From contig JABHYI010000274.1 of the NCBI GenBank assembly GCA_018656255.1, forward strand, positions 1 through 14,028: a stretch of 14,028 nt of DNA. The letters are read 5' to 3'. Made by a program: the position numbers and the translations under genes. How positions within the stretch are numbered: the stretch's first letter is position 1; every line of letters begins with the position of its first letter. Under the pieces are notes generated by a model. The model made no database searches. It saw nothing but the letters and a program-made list of their open reading frames with translations, and was not told the DNA's origin. The DNA comes from Bacteroidota bacterium. GTDB taxonomy: Bacteria > Bacteroidota > Bacteroidia > Flavobacteriales > Flavobacteriaceae. Positions 6,632 to 14,028 of the stretch are shown one piece after another.

Positions 6632-7438
6632 ATGAAAAAAGTTGTTTTAATTACAGGAGGGTCTTCAGGAATAGGAAAGGCCATTGGAGAATACTTGCTT
6701 GCAAGGAATTATAAGGTCTACGGAACATCAAGAAATCCTGATCGCTTTAAGACAGACTTCCCTTTTCCATTATTACAACTAGATGTAACCGAAATACAGA
6801 GTATTAAAGCCTGTGTTGCATTATTACTTGAAAAAGAGGCAAGACTAGATGTATTGATTAATAATGCTGGAGTTGGAATTACGGGCCCTTTGGAAGAAAC
6901 ACCAATAGAGGAGATCCAAAAGGCATTTGCAACCAATTTGTATGGACCCATACAAATAACCAATGAGGTATTGCCTACAATGCGAAATCAAAAAAGTGGC
7001 CATATTATAAACATTACTTCTATTGCAGGGTATATGGGCTTGCCTTATAGAGGTATTTATAGTGCAACCAAAGCAGCCCTAGAGATTACCACAGAAGCCT
7101 ACAGAATGGAATTAATGCAATTTGGCATACAGATGGCTAATGTAGCCCCTGGAGATTTTGCTACCAATATTGCCGCAGGGCGATACCATGCTCCTCTAAG
7201 AGATAACTCTCCCTATAAAAAAGCATACGGAGCTACCTTAAAAATGATGGATGCAGATGTGGATAGTGGTCAAAACCCAATACAAATGGCAGAGGCTGTT
7301 TATCATATTATCAACAAAAAAACACCCAAAGTGAGATACAAAGTGGGTGCTTTTTTACAGAAATTTTCTATTGTTTTAAAGAAGGTATTGCCTTCAAAAA
7401 TGTATGAGAAAATACTTATGAATCATTACAAACTTTAA
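6632..7438 (+). CDS. Short-chain dehydrogenase/reductase (classical SDR)
   Basis: A 268-residue NAD(P)-dependent oxidoreductase with a Rossmann fold. The cofactor loop is TGGSSGIGK (8-16), NNAG is at 77-80, and the catalytic triad is S130 (NITSIAG), Y143 and K147 (YSATK). A basic residue just after strand 2 (TSRNPDR) hints at NADPH preference. The tail after about residue 225 is lysine-rich with hydrophobic patches, as in SDRs that act on lipid or steroid-like substrates at membranes. ATG at 6632 is chosen over in-frame GTG at 6626, which would add only two residues. The gene is alone on its strand, divergent from the ABC operon and overlapping the end of the convergent nitronate monooxygenase gene by 4 bp. 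The substrate is not predictable. Confidence 0.88.
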   Translation: MKKVVLITGGSSGIGKAIGEYLLARNYKVYGTSRNPDRFKTDFPFPLLQLDVTEIQSIKACVALLLEKEARLDVLINNAGVGITGPLEETPIEEIQKAFATNLYGPIQITNEVLPTMRNQKSGHIINITSIAGYMGLPYRGIYSATKAALEITTEAYRMELMQFGIQMANVAPGDFATNIAAGRYHAPLRDNSPYKKAYGATLKMMDADVDSGQNPIQMAEAVYHIINKKTPKVRYKVGAFLQKFSIVLKKVLPSKMYEKILMNHYKL

Positions 7439-8403
7439 AGGTATTTTTTTGCTATATCTTGTTGTTTGGAAATTGCGTCGCCAAATTCTGTTTTCATTCG
7501 CTTGACCAACTCTTTTATGGGTAGGGAGTCTTCAATGCTAGTTACCCCTTGACCCGCAGACCAAATTGTTTTCCAAGCTTTAGCCTCTGTGTCCATTTCT
7601 TTTCCGAAATCTATTTTACCTTTGCTTTCTATTTGTTCTTGTGTTATCCCCGCTTTTTCTAGACTCTTACTTAAAAAGTTTGCGCTCACTCCACTAATAG
7701 CGGCTGTGTAGGTAACATCTTTTGTTTGAGAGTCAATAATCATGTCTCTATATTCTTTATTAGCACTGCTTTCTGTAGTATTTATAAAGCGTGTTCCCAT
7801 GTAGGCTAAATCTGCTCCCATTTGCATAGCACTTGCTATATCTTGACCTGTACTTAACCCCCCAGATAAAAGTATAAAACCATCAAAAATCTTTTTGATT
7901 TCATTTATAAATGGAACTGGATGAAGGGTTCCTGCGTGTCCCCCTGCACCTGCACACACTAAAATTAAACCATCAACACCAGCCTCAATTGCTTTCTCTG
8001 CATGACGCCTCTTAATAACATCATGAAAAACCAAACCACCATAACTGTGAACGGCATCAACCACAAGGCTAATTGCACCTAAAGAGGTTATAATTAATGG
8101 TACTTTATGTTTTACACATACTTGCATGTCTGGCTCTACTCTTGGGTTACTGAAATGAACAATAAGATTTACACCAAACGGAGCAGCTTTTTTACCTGTT
8201 TGTTTTTCCCAGGCTGCTAGTTCTGTTTTTATTTGCACTACCCATTGCTCGAAACCTTCGGTTGTACGTTGGTTTAATGCCGGAAAAGTACCTACAATAC
8301 CATTTTTACATGCTTCAATAACAAGTTCTGGCCCTGAGATTAAAAACATTGGTGCCGCCACTAAAGGCAAGCTTAGGTTTTGTGTGAATTGATTTTTATC
8401 CAT
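7435..8403 (-). CDS. Nitronate monooxygenase / 2-nitropropane dioxygenase family flavoprotein
   Basis: A 322-residue FMN-dependent TIM-barrel enzyme of the NMO/NPD family, which oxidises alkyl nitronates; the family also includes FabK-like enoyl reductases. Recognisable parts are LPLVAAPMFLISGPELV near the N-terminus, PFGVNLIVH around 75-83, the glycine-rich phosphate-binding LVCAGAGGHAGTLHP around 148-162 with the family's GGH histidine, LSGGLSTG, and MGTRF. The length matches the family. ATG at 8403 follows the lptG stop by 15 nt, so it is probably the last gene of the ftsK-lolA-lptG transcript, although its chemistry has no obvious tie to the envelope. From memory, a riboflavin-synthesis gene often follows lptG in flavobacteria; here this flavoenzyme does. 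The physiological substrate is unknown. Confidence 0.85.
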   Translation of the reverse strand: MDKNQFTQNLSLPLVAAPMFLISGPELVIEACKNGIVGTFPALNQRTTEGFEQWVVQIKTELAAWEKQTGKKAAPFGVNLIVHFSNPRVEPDMQVCVKHKVPLIITSLGAISLVVDAVHSYGGLVFHDVIKRRHAEKAIEAGVDGLILVCAGAGGHAGTLHPVPFINEIKKIFDGFILLSGGLSTGQDIASAMQMGADLAYMGTRFINTTESSANKEYRDMIIDSQTKDVTYTAAISGVSANFLSKSLEKAGITQEQIESKGKIDFGKEMDTEAKAWKTIWSAGQGVTSIEDSLPIKELVKRMKTEFGDAISKQQDIAKKYL

Positions 8404-8418
8404 AGTAGTATTTATTTT

Positions 8419-9849
8419 TTACTTTTTTTTCTTAAACAGCTTGGTGATTCTTCCAACAAAAGTTTCAAGGTCAAAAACTCCTTGGTCTGTGGTGGCTCTA
8501 TAGGTTAGCCAGATACTTAGTGGAAACATAATAAAAGTACTAAGCCATGTGGCAATAAAGGGATGTAGCGTGCCGTCCTCGGCACTATTTTTTGCAAAAA
8601 TACCAATGAAATGATAGGTTAAAAAAAGCAAGATTGCCACTACCATTGGAAGGCCCATACCACCTTTACGAATAATAGCACCCAGCGGAGCTCCAACAAA
8701 AAATAAAATGATACATGCAATTGGAAGCACCTGTTTGTCATGCAATGACATCTCATACTTGTTTAGACGCTTTGTTTTTATTTTATATGCTCTTTTCTTG
8801 GCATCTATAGTTTGCAGGGTACTCTTTGCATTATTTAATGCCATTTTTGCAATTTCTGTCTGCCTTTTTTCTGAAAATAAGTCTAAATAAGAATCTAGAC
8901 TATCTGGCAGCTTTTTTGCTTTGATTTTCTTGTTATTGAATTTAGAAACTCCTGTTCTGTAGTAGCTGTTGTTTGCAAAAGCTTCTATGTCTTTTGTAAA
9001 ACCCTTAGAGAGCGAATCTATTTCTACAAATAACTCCCGAATATTAAACATATTTTGGTTGCTTAGATCATTCTCTCTATCGATATCTGTATCGTTTAAC
9101 TCTGTGAGGTCTATATTTACTGTGTATTGTTTAAAGTCTGTTTTTGCAAAAGGCATGCGTTTTTGTTTTTTGATATCCCTCTCTTGAATATCTTCATACC
9201 TGGAGCCGTTGTTTAGAATTAATGACAAGGTATTACTACCTTCTTGACTTTTAAATTCTCCAGTTTCTGCTATGGTAACTATGTAATTGCCGTTAGGTTT
9301 TGCTGGATTTTTTTCATGGATAATAATACCTGTAAGAAACTCATTATTCTCTCCATATTTCTTGTCTACTTTTATATTAAACCCCTCACCAATTTGGCTA
9401 AACTGTCCTTCACTAATAACCATAGATGGGCTTACCTGGGCTAGGTTTCTGCGCAAGTTTTGCCATTTATATTCAGAATAAGGAATTATATTATTTGCGA
9501 AGAAAAAAGCAGTTAAGGCCAAAACAGATATAAACACCGTAAGGCTCCTCATGGCCCTTTGTAGAGAAATACCCGTAGATTTCATAGCAGCAAACTCATA
9601 TCGCTCAGAAAAACCTCCAAAGACCAATAACGAGGTAACTAGTATAGTTAAGGGGAGTACCAGAGGGATGAGTTTAGGAGTAAAGAACCATAAAAACTTT
9701 AGAATAATTATAAAGTCGATGTCTTTACCAGCTAATTCTGCGATGTATAACCAAATGGTTTGTAGCACAAAAATAAACATCAAAATAACAAAGACGCTAA
9801 AAAACGTCTTGAGGTAAGAAATCAATATGTATTTGTCTAGTATTTTCAC
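8419..9849 (-). CDS. lptG: LPS export permease, LptF/LptG family
   Basis: A 476-residue inner-membrane subunit of the Lpt machine that extracts LPS and passes it to the periplasmic bridge. There are three N-terminal helices (about 10-36, 46-78, 102-122), a periplasmic jellyroll-like domain from about 125, and three C-terminal helices (about 374-396, 400-420, 430-450). The opening KILDKYILISYLKTF and GFSERYEFAAMKSTGIS after helix 2, the coupling segment to LptB, are hallmarks of the family. It is over 100 residues longer than E. coli LptG; the excess lies at about 260-370, a charged helical stretch before helix 4. The start is GTG at 9849, 9 nt after the lolA stop. LptF and LptG are hard to separate; single or split permeases occur in Bacteroidota. 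LptB is not in the window. Confidence 0.88.
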   Translation of the reverse strand: MKILDKYILISYLKTFFSVFVILMFIFVLQTIWLYIAELAGKDIDFIIILKFLWFFTPKLIPLVLPLTILVTSLLVFGGFSERYEFAAMKSTGISLQRAMRSLTVFISVLALTAFFFANNIIPYSEYKWQNLRRNLAQVSPSMVISEGQFSQIGEGFNIKVDKKYGENNEFLTGIIIHEKNPAKPNGNYIVTIAETGEFKSQEGSNTLSLILNNGSRYEDIQERDIKKQKRMPFAKTDFKQYTVNIDLTELNDTDIDRENDLSNQNMFNIRELFVEIDSLSKGFTKDIEAFANNSYYRTGVSKFNNKKIKAKKLPDSLDSYLDLFSEKRQTEIAKMALNNAKSTLQTIDAKKRAYKIKTKRLNKYEMSLHDKQVLPIACIILFFVGAPLGAIIRKGGMGLPMVVAILLFLTYHFIGIFAKNSAEDGTLHPFIATWLSTFIMFPLSIWLTYRATTDQGVFDLETFVGRITKLFKKKK

Positions 9850-9858
9850 GCCAAGGAG

Positions 9859-10497
9859 TTAATCTAGCTGGTTAATATAATAGCCATCGTTTGTGTACTT
9901 TTGCTTATCAAAAGTAAACAAGCTTTTTGAAAGGGGTAGGTTGGTTTTAAAAGATTGTACTGTTAAGGTATATTTTGTTCCCTTGCTATCTACCTGGATT
10001 AACTTATAGATGTGCTTTGTTTGTTTGTCTATACCAAGATGAATTTTTTTAATTTCAGCATTACTATCTATTGGGGTTAGTTTTACAAACTGAATTTTTC
10101 TTCCTTTTATATTTTCAACAATTCCCATTTTAGAATCATAGCCTTTTTCGTAGAAAGTTAACATTTGAGAGGGTGTAATGTCTTTTTCATCTTCAGGGTT
10201 GTACAAGGATATGGTAACCTCCTGGTCTTCTGGGACAATGGTATAAATAGATGTACCATCAAACATACGGGTGATGTCTAGCATGTTTAGAACATAGTTG
10301 TCATCCAAAAGGGTAAGATCTCCAAAGGTTTGTTGATTGACACCTTCCTTTTGATTGGTGAGATTGTATTTAAATTTAATCTGGATATTATCATAGCTTC
10401 TAACTTTTGCTGAAACCTCACTCAGTAGGGTAGTTGCTTGTTGGCCATAGCTAATACTAGATGCTAAAATAATAAGAATGCTTATAACTGTTTTCAT
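9859..10497 (-). CDS. lolA: Outer-membrane lipoprotein carrier protein LolA-like
   Basis: A 212-residue periplasmic chaperone that would ferry lipoproteins from the inner to the outer membrane. The N-terminus MKTVISILIILASSISYGQQ is a classic signal peptide with probable cleavage near residue 18-20, without a lipobox Cys. The remaining 190 residues match the LolA beta-barrel layout: FGDLTLLDDNYVLNM, then MFDGTSIYTIVPEDQEV, a helix around TPSQMLTFYEKG, and the closing LFTFDKQKY. Start ATG at 10497 is 5 nt after the ftsK stop. The ftsK-lolA-lptG order recurs in flavobacteria (from memory), which supports the name despite weak similarity to proteobacterial LolA. A related role in glycolipid handling cannot be excluded. 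Confidence 0.85.
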   Translation of the reverse strand: MKTVISILIILASSISYGQQATTLLSEVSAKVRSYDNIQIKFKYNLTNQKEGVNQQTFGDLTLLDDNYVLNMLDITRMFDGTSIYTIVPEDQEVTISLYNPEDEKDITPSQMLTFYEKGYDSKMGIVENIKGRKIQFVKLTPIDSNAEIKKIHLGIDKQTKHIYKLIQVDSKGTKYTLTVQSFKTNLPLSKSLFTFDKQKYTNDGYYINQLD

Positions 10498-10502
10498 GAT
10501 TT

Positions 10503-12905
10503 TTATTCGTTTTCCAATAGTTGGTTCAGCGCTTCAAGGGTAGGAACAGATACACTTCTGGCCTTGCTACCTTCAAAAGGGCCAACGATACCGGCAGCCT
10601 CTAATTGGTCGATAATTCTACCTGCCCTGTTATACCCTAATTTTAATTTACGTTGCAGCAAAGAGGCTGATCCTTGTTGTGCAATTACAAGCACTTCTGC
10701 AGCTTCTCTAAACATTACATCTCGTTCATTTATATTATTATCAAGATTTGTGCCACCTTCCTCACCTACATATTCTGGTAAAATATAGGCTTCTGGATAT
10801 GCTTTTTGATTTCCAATATAATCTGTTATGTCTGCTATTTCAGGAGTGTCAACAAAAGCACATTGTATTCTTACCAAATCGTTTCCTTGCGTGTAAAGCA
10901 TGTCTCCACGGCCAATTAATTGATCTGCACCACCACTGTCTAGAATTGTGCGAGAATCAATTTTGCTTGTTACTCTAAAGGCAATTCGTGCCGGGAAGTT
11001 AGCTTTTATGATACCTGTAATTACATTTACAGAAGGGCGTTGGGTTGCTACAATAAGGTGAATACCAATAGCACGAGCCAACTGCGCTAGTCTAGCTATG
11101 GGAGTTTCCACTTCTTTTCCAGCTGTCATTATTAAATCTGCAAATTCATCAATAACAAGAACAATGTAAGGTAAGAACCTATGGTCTTCTTCTGGATTTA
11201 ACTTGCGTTCTTTAAACTTAGTGTTGTACTCTTTGATGTTACGCACATAGGCGTTTTTTAATAAATCATAGCGCTTGTCCATCTCTACACACAAAGAGTT
11301 TAGGGTGGTAATAACCTTATTGGTGTCTGTGATGATAGCATCTTCATCGCCAGGTAATTTGGCTAAGTAATGACGCTCAATTTTGTTAAATAAAGTAAGC
11401 TCTACTTTTTTAGGGTCTACCAGTACAAACTTTACTTCGGCTGGATGTTTTTTGTACAAAAGCGAGGTTAGTATTGCATTGAGTCCTACAGATTTACCTT
11501 GTCCCGTGGCACCTGCCATAAGTAAGTGAGGCATTTTTGCTAAATCTACTACAAAGGTCTCATTACTAATTGTTTTACCAAGGGCAAGAGGCAATTCCAT
11601 CTCTGCATTTTGGAATTTTGGAGAAGCAATGGTAGCCCGCATTGAAACTGTTTTTGGGTCTTTGTTTGGTACCTCTATACCTATGGTTCCACGTCCAGGG
11701 ATTGGTGCTATGATTCGTATCCCTAGTGCAGAAAGTGAAAGTGCTATGTCGTCTTCTAGGTTTTTAATTTTTGATATGCGTATTCCAGCATCTGGAACAA
11801 TTTCATATAATGTAACGGTTGGACCTACCGTAGCTTTAATACTCGCAATACCAATTTTATAATTATTGAGCGTTTCAACAATGCGGTTTTTGTTTTCTTC
11901 AAGCTCTTCTTGATTTATAGTAATGCCTTGGCCCGCAGTATAGTCTTTTAGTAATTCTATGATTGGAAATTTGTAATTACTAAGCTCTAGCGTAGGGTCA
12001 AACTCTCCAAAATCTTTTACAAGTCTATCGCTTAAGTTTTCTACAACAACAGCTTCTTCTTTGGTTTGCTCAATTTCCATAGAAACCACTTGGTCTGGAG
12101 TCTCTTTTATAGTTTTCTCTTGGGTAGTTTTTGTTGAGGTGTCATTGGTGTTTTGAGAGCTATCCAATGAGCTATTATTAGTGTTTGTAGGAGTTGTGTC
12201 TAGAGGAATTTCTGTATGGGTAGTAAGGTTGCTATTTGTTTCTACAACAGGAGTGTTACTTGAATGATTAACACTTGGAGTACTTGGAGCTTGATCGAAA
12301 TCTGCAGCAATTTCTTTTTTTGTTCTTTTAAAGGCGCCTTGAATCTTTTCTGGAGTTATGTTTAATCGTAAAACTAAATAAACAATAGCAAAGAATGTCA
12401 TGGAGAGTACCGTTCCAATAAGACCCATGTAGTCTTGCATGAAATCATTAAGTTCAAATCCAATAACACCACTTAAAATAGAGCTGTTTCCGCTAAAAAA
12501 AGCAAAAAACACCGAAAACCATGTCATCAATAGCAAGCCCCAAAACCAAAACTTTAGTAGTCGTTTTTTTGTGTAATCAAAAAAGAAATATACACCTGTA
12601 AGGGTTATTAGGCTTGCAAAAATATACCCTGCAATCCCAAATCCTTGGTACATGCATATATACGCTATATTACTCCCAAAAGTGCTAAGCCAGTTTTTTG
12701 TTTCAAGATTTCTATTTGCTATACCTACAATGCTTTGATCTGCCTGCCAAGTAAAAAGAAAAGATGTAAAAGAAATTAATAATGCAATACCAAGAAGGGT
12801 TAAGAAGCTTCCTAGCAATATTTTTTGCTGCTTAGAGAGTGAAAACGAGATGGGTTTTCTTGGCTGTTTTATTTTTTTTGGTCTGGTTGTTTTCTTTATA
12901 GCCAT
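10503..12905 (-). CDS. ftsK: DNA translocase FtsK/SpoIIIE
   Basis: An 800-residue septal DNA pump that clears chromosome ends from the closing septum and activates dimer resolution. Four to five membrane helices occupy 28-181 (about 29-53, 80-108, 117-138, 160-181). A Ser/Thr/Asn-rich linker of about 85 residues spans 205-290, much shorter than in E. coli. The motor follows: Walker A GATGQGKS (465-472), Walker B VLVIDE (582-587), then LARAIGIHLIVATQRPSV and SGGADQLIGRGDMLY. The C-terminal gamma domain (about 725-800, with GSASLLQRKLKLGYNRAG) is the winged helix that reads polarity signals on DNA. Start ATG at 12905; an exact TAnnTTTG box lies 20 nt upstream. It appears to head an operon with lolA, lptG and the NMO gene. 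Intact, and very likely essential or important for division. Confidence 0.95.
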   Translation of the reverse strand: MAIKKTTRPKKIKQPRKPISFSLSKQQKILLGSFLTLLGIALLISFTSFLFTWQADQSIVGIANRNLETKNWLSTFGSNIAYICMYQGFGIAGYIFASLITLTGVYFFFDYTKKRLLKFWFWGLLLMTWFSVFFAFFSGNSSILSGVIGFELNDFMQDYMGLIGTVLSMTFFAIVYLVLRLNITPEKIQGAFKRTKKEIAADFDQAPSTPSVNHSSNTPVVETNSNLTTHTEIPLDTTPTNTNNSSLDSSQNTNDTSTKTTQEKTIKETPDQVVSMEIEQTKEEAVVVENLSDRLVKDFGEFDPTLELSNYKFPIIELLKDYTAGQGITINQEELEENKNRIVETLNNYKIGIASIKATVGPTVTLYEIVPDAGIRISKIKNLEDDIALSLSALGIRIIAPIPGRGTIGIEVPNKDPKTVSMRATIASPKFQNAEMELPLALGKTISNETFVVDLAKMPHLLMAGATGQGKSVGLNAILTSLLYKKHPAEVKFVLVDPKKVELTLFNKIERHYLAKLPGDEDAIITDTNKVITTLNSLCVEMDKRYDLLKNAYVRNIKEYNTKFKERKLNPEEDHRFLPYIVLVIDEFADLIMTAGKEVETPIARLAQLARAIGIHLIVATQRPSVNVITGIIKANFPARIAFRVTSKIDSRTILDSGGADQLIGRGDMLYTQGNDLVRIQCAFVDTPEIADITDYIGNQKAYPEAYILPEYVGEEGGTNLDNNINERDVMFREAAEVLVIAQQGSASLLQRKLKLGYNRAGRIIDQLEAAGIVGPFEGSKARSVSVPTLEALNQLLENE

Positions 12906-12925
12906 GAAGTGTGAGGTGTATCAAA

Positions 12926-12933
12926 CAAAAATA
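12926..12933 (-). promoter_or_regulatory. -7 box for the ftsK operon
   Basis: TATTTTTG on the minus strand is an exact TAnnTTTG match, placing the transcript start about 15 nt before the ftsK ATG. A -33 TTG is not evident. The 159-bp gap to dgkA (12906-13064) is very AT-rich and otherwise holds only a short palindrome. Confidence 0.5.
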
Positions 12934-13030
12934 CAAATTGTTATGAGTTATGTTGTGTTTTTATTTTTAAATAATACTCATCAAAATTTAAGAACTAAAT
13001 ATAAATAAAATACTTGTTTTTTAAAAGTTG

Positions 13031-13044
13031 AAACACTTGTGTTT
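13031..13044. repeat. Short palindrome after dgkA
   Basis: AAACACTTGTGTTT is a perfect 6-bp inverted repeat around a TT centre, about 20 nt past the dgkA stop. On the minus strand it is followed by an A/T-rich stretch but not a clean T tract, so it is a weak terminator at best; a protein-binding site is equally possible. Confidence 0.25.
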
Positions 13045-13064
13045 TATTTGGCTTTGACTTTATT

Positions 13065-13424
13065 TTAGAATTTTGGAATATATATAATACACCCTATAAT
13101 AACGGCAGCTATTGCCGCAAAAAATACGGCTCCTGCTGCAATATCTTTTATGTAGCCTATTTTTATATGTTGCTCGGGATGAATAAAATTAGCTATTTCT
13201 TCTATGGCGGTGTTAAGTGCTTCTACTGAAATTACAAGGCCAATTGCAAAACATTGGAGCATCCATTGGGTTGCAGAGATATCAAAAACAAACCCAGCAA
13301 TAGTAACTCCAATACTAATTATAGTTTGCAGCTGTATACTAGGTTCGTTTTTTATAAGTTTTAAAGCCCCTGTAATAGCATACTTAGATCCTAAAAGACG
13401 ATTTTTTAAAAAGGAAATAAGCAT
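13065..13424 (-). CDS. dgkA: Diacylglycerol/undecaprenol kinase family protein
   Basis: A 119-residue integral membrane kinase with three hydrophobic helices (about 33-50, 53-72, 95-116), the standard DgkA size. The catalytic pattern is complete: E27, E68, N71, E75 in SVEALNTAIEE, and K93-D94 in KDIAAGAV, matching E. coli E28, E69, N72, E76, K94 and D95. It phosphorylates diacylglycerol, or undecaprenol as in many non-enteric bacteria, recycling a lipid by-product or carrier of envelope glycan synthesis. The two activities cannot be separated by sequence alone. Its ATG shares an A with the tpx stop (TAATG), so translation is probably coupled to tpx. Confidence 0.9.
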   Translation of the reverse strand: MLISFLKNRLLGSKYAITGALKLIKNEPSIQLQTIISIGVTIAGFVFDISATQWMLQCFAIGLVISVEALNTAIEEIANFIHPEQHIKIGYIKDIAAGAVFFAAIAAVIIGCIIYIPKF

Positions 13425-13924
13425 TAGATTAAAGCATTTAAAGCAGCTTGATAATTTGGCTCTTGTCCAATCTCTGGAACCTGTTGTGAGTATAAGATAG
13501 TGTTTTGTTCATCCAAGACCATTACAACTCTTGCATGTAAATTAGCAAAAGGACCATCTGCAATGGTAAGTCCATAGGCTTCACCAAAACTTCCATCTTT
13601 AAAATCGCTTAGCATTTCAACATTTTCAAGCCCTTCTGCAGCACAAAATCGTGCTTGTGCAAATGGTAGGTCTCTAGAGATGCAAAGTACTTGTGTGTTT
13701 ACAAGAGACGCCCCATGAGTGTTAAAGGTTCTGGCTGAGGTAGCGCATACACCTGTGTCTACACTAGGGAAAATGTTTAGTATTTTTCTTTTACCAGTAT
13801 AGTCTGATATTTTTTTTGATGATAAATCTGCAGCTGTAAGGTTAAAATCTGGAGCTTTTGTTCCAGTTTCTGGGATTGTTCCTATTGTAGTTGCTGGGTT
13901 TCCACCAAGAGTTATTTGAGCCAT
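13424..13924 (-). CDS. tpx: Thiol peroxidase Tpx
   Basis: A 166-residue atypical 2-Cys peroxiredoxin that reduces hydrogen peroxide and alkyl hydroperoxides with thioredoxin. The peroxidatic cysteine is C60 in FPSVDTGVCATS with T57 in the active-site Thr-x-x-Cys motif; the resolving cysteine is C94 in ARFCAAEG, the same spacing as in E. coli Tpx (C61/C95). R132 in LHARVVMVLD is the conserved active-site arginine region. The N-terminal MAQITLGGNP is the Tpx beta-hairpin, confirming ATG at 13924. E. coli Tpx is periplasmic-associated by some reports, but no signal peptide is present here, so a cytoplasmic site is expected. It overlaps dgkA by one base; the pairing of peroxidase and lipid kinase has no known functional basis. 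Confidence 0.95.
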   Translation of the reverse strand: MAQITLGGNPATTIGTIPETGTKAPDFNLTAADLSSKKISDYTGKRKILNIFPSVDTGVCATSARTFNTHGASLVNTQVLCISRDLPFAQARFCAAEGLENVEMLSDFKDGSFGEAYGLTIADGPFANLHARVVMVLDEQNTILYSQQVPEIGQEPNYQAALNALI

Positions 13925-13945
13925 AGTTTTTGTTTTATTTTAATT

Positions 13946-13957
13946 ACTTAATTAAGT
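13946..13957. repeat. 12-bp palindrome upstream of tpx
   Basis: ACTTAATTAAGT is a perfect 12-bp palindrome ending 22 bp before the tpx ATG. It could be a regulator site, but composition alone makes AT palindromes common. No consensus -7 box is seen between it and tpx; a loose TACTCTTTG lies farther up at 14002-14010. Confidence 0.2.
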
Positions 13958-14028
13958 TTATTTTGATTGCCCTAACATTCTGATTTTTATTTTAAATGCT
14001 GCAAAGAGTAGGGTCATAAATGGACTAA
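13958..14028 (-). CDS. Possible C-terminal tail of an upstream gene (runs off the right edge)
   Basis: One minus-strand frame stays open from the window edge to a TAA at 13960-13958, reading SPFMTLLFAAFKIKIRMLGQSK. This looks like the end of a membrane helix followed by a basic cytoplasmic tail, as in small single-pass membrane proteins. It would lie 33 bp upstream of tpx on the same strand. Twenty-two codons are too few to exclude chance. Confidence 0.3.
   Translation of the reverse strand, partial: SPFMTLLFAAFKIKIRMLGQSK

Noticed and set aside
1..14028. CRISPR arrays, IS ends, tRNA/rRNA, defence or toxin-antitoxin genes
   Set aside because: No direct-repeat series, transposase motifs, RNA gene signatures or defence-type proteins were seen on either strand; almost all DNA is explained by the listed genes.

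Overview
The window reads as ordinary chromosome from a Bacteroidota bacterium, most likely a marine Flavobacteriaceae species. The support is low G+C, lack of Shine-Dalgarno sites, several copies of the Bacteroidota -7 box TAnnTTTG, and protein families with a flavobacterial look (FtsK with a short Ser/Thr/Asn-rich linker, a long LptG, BcrA-type ABC ATPase, LolA). The species cannot be named from the sequence. No tRNA, rRNA, IS element, CRISPR array or prophage gene was seen, and no gap between genes exceeds 195 bp.

Region A (1-4730) is a surface-glycan / LPS-core block. Two related GT2 glycosyltransferases run leftward (the first cut by the window edge, the second 250-996). Divergent from them is a 558-residue protein with two complete GT2 plus galactosyltransferase-like units in tandem (1192-2868). 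Next come a GT9 heptosyltransferase-family gene on the minus strand (2858-3928) and, divergent from it, a Kdo/LPS-kinase-like protein (3975-4730). Together they probably build and phosphorylate the inner or core oligosaccharide of LPS or a related glycan.

Region B (4739-7438) holds a two-gene ABC-2 exporter operon (ATPase then permease, minus strand) and a divergent short-chain dehydrogenase/reductase.

Region C (7435-12905) is a tight minus-strand run, ftsK - lolA - lptG - nitronate monooxygenase-like, with gaps of 5, 9 and 15 nt. It links chromosome segregation at the septum with lipoprotein and LPS transport to the outer membrane. Region D (13065-14028) is tpx - dgkA, with stop and start overlapping as TAATG, preceded by what may be the tail of another minus-strand gene.

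Envelope building is the common theme: sugars added to LPS (A), LPS exported by LptG, lipoproteins carried by LolA, lipid carrier or diacylglycerol recycled by DgkA. I found no clearly new system. The most noteworthy items are the duplicated two-headed glycosyltransferase with one altered motif, the Kdo-kinase-like protein with a non-standard catalytic loop, and -7 boxes so close to start codons that transcripts should be leaderless or nearly so.
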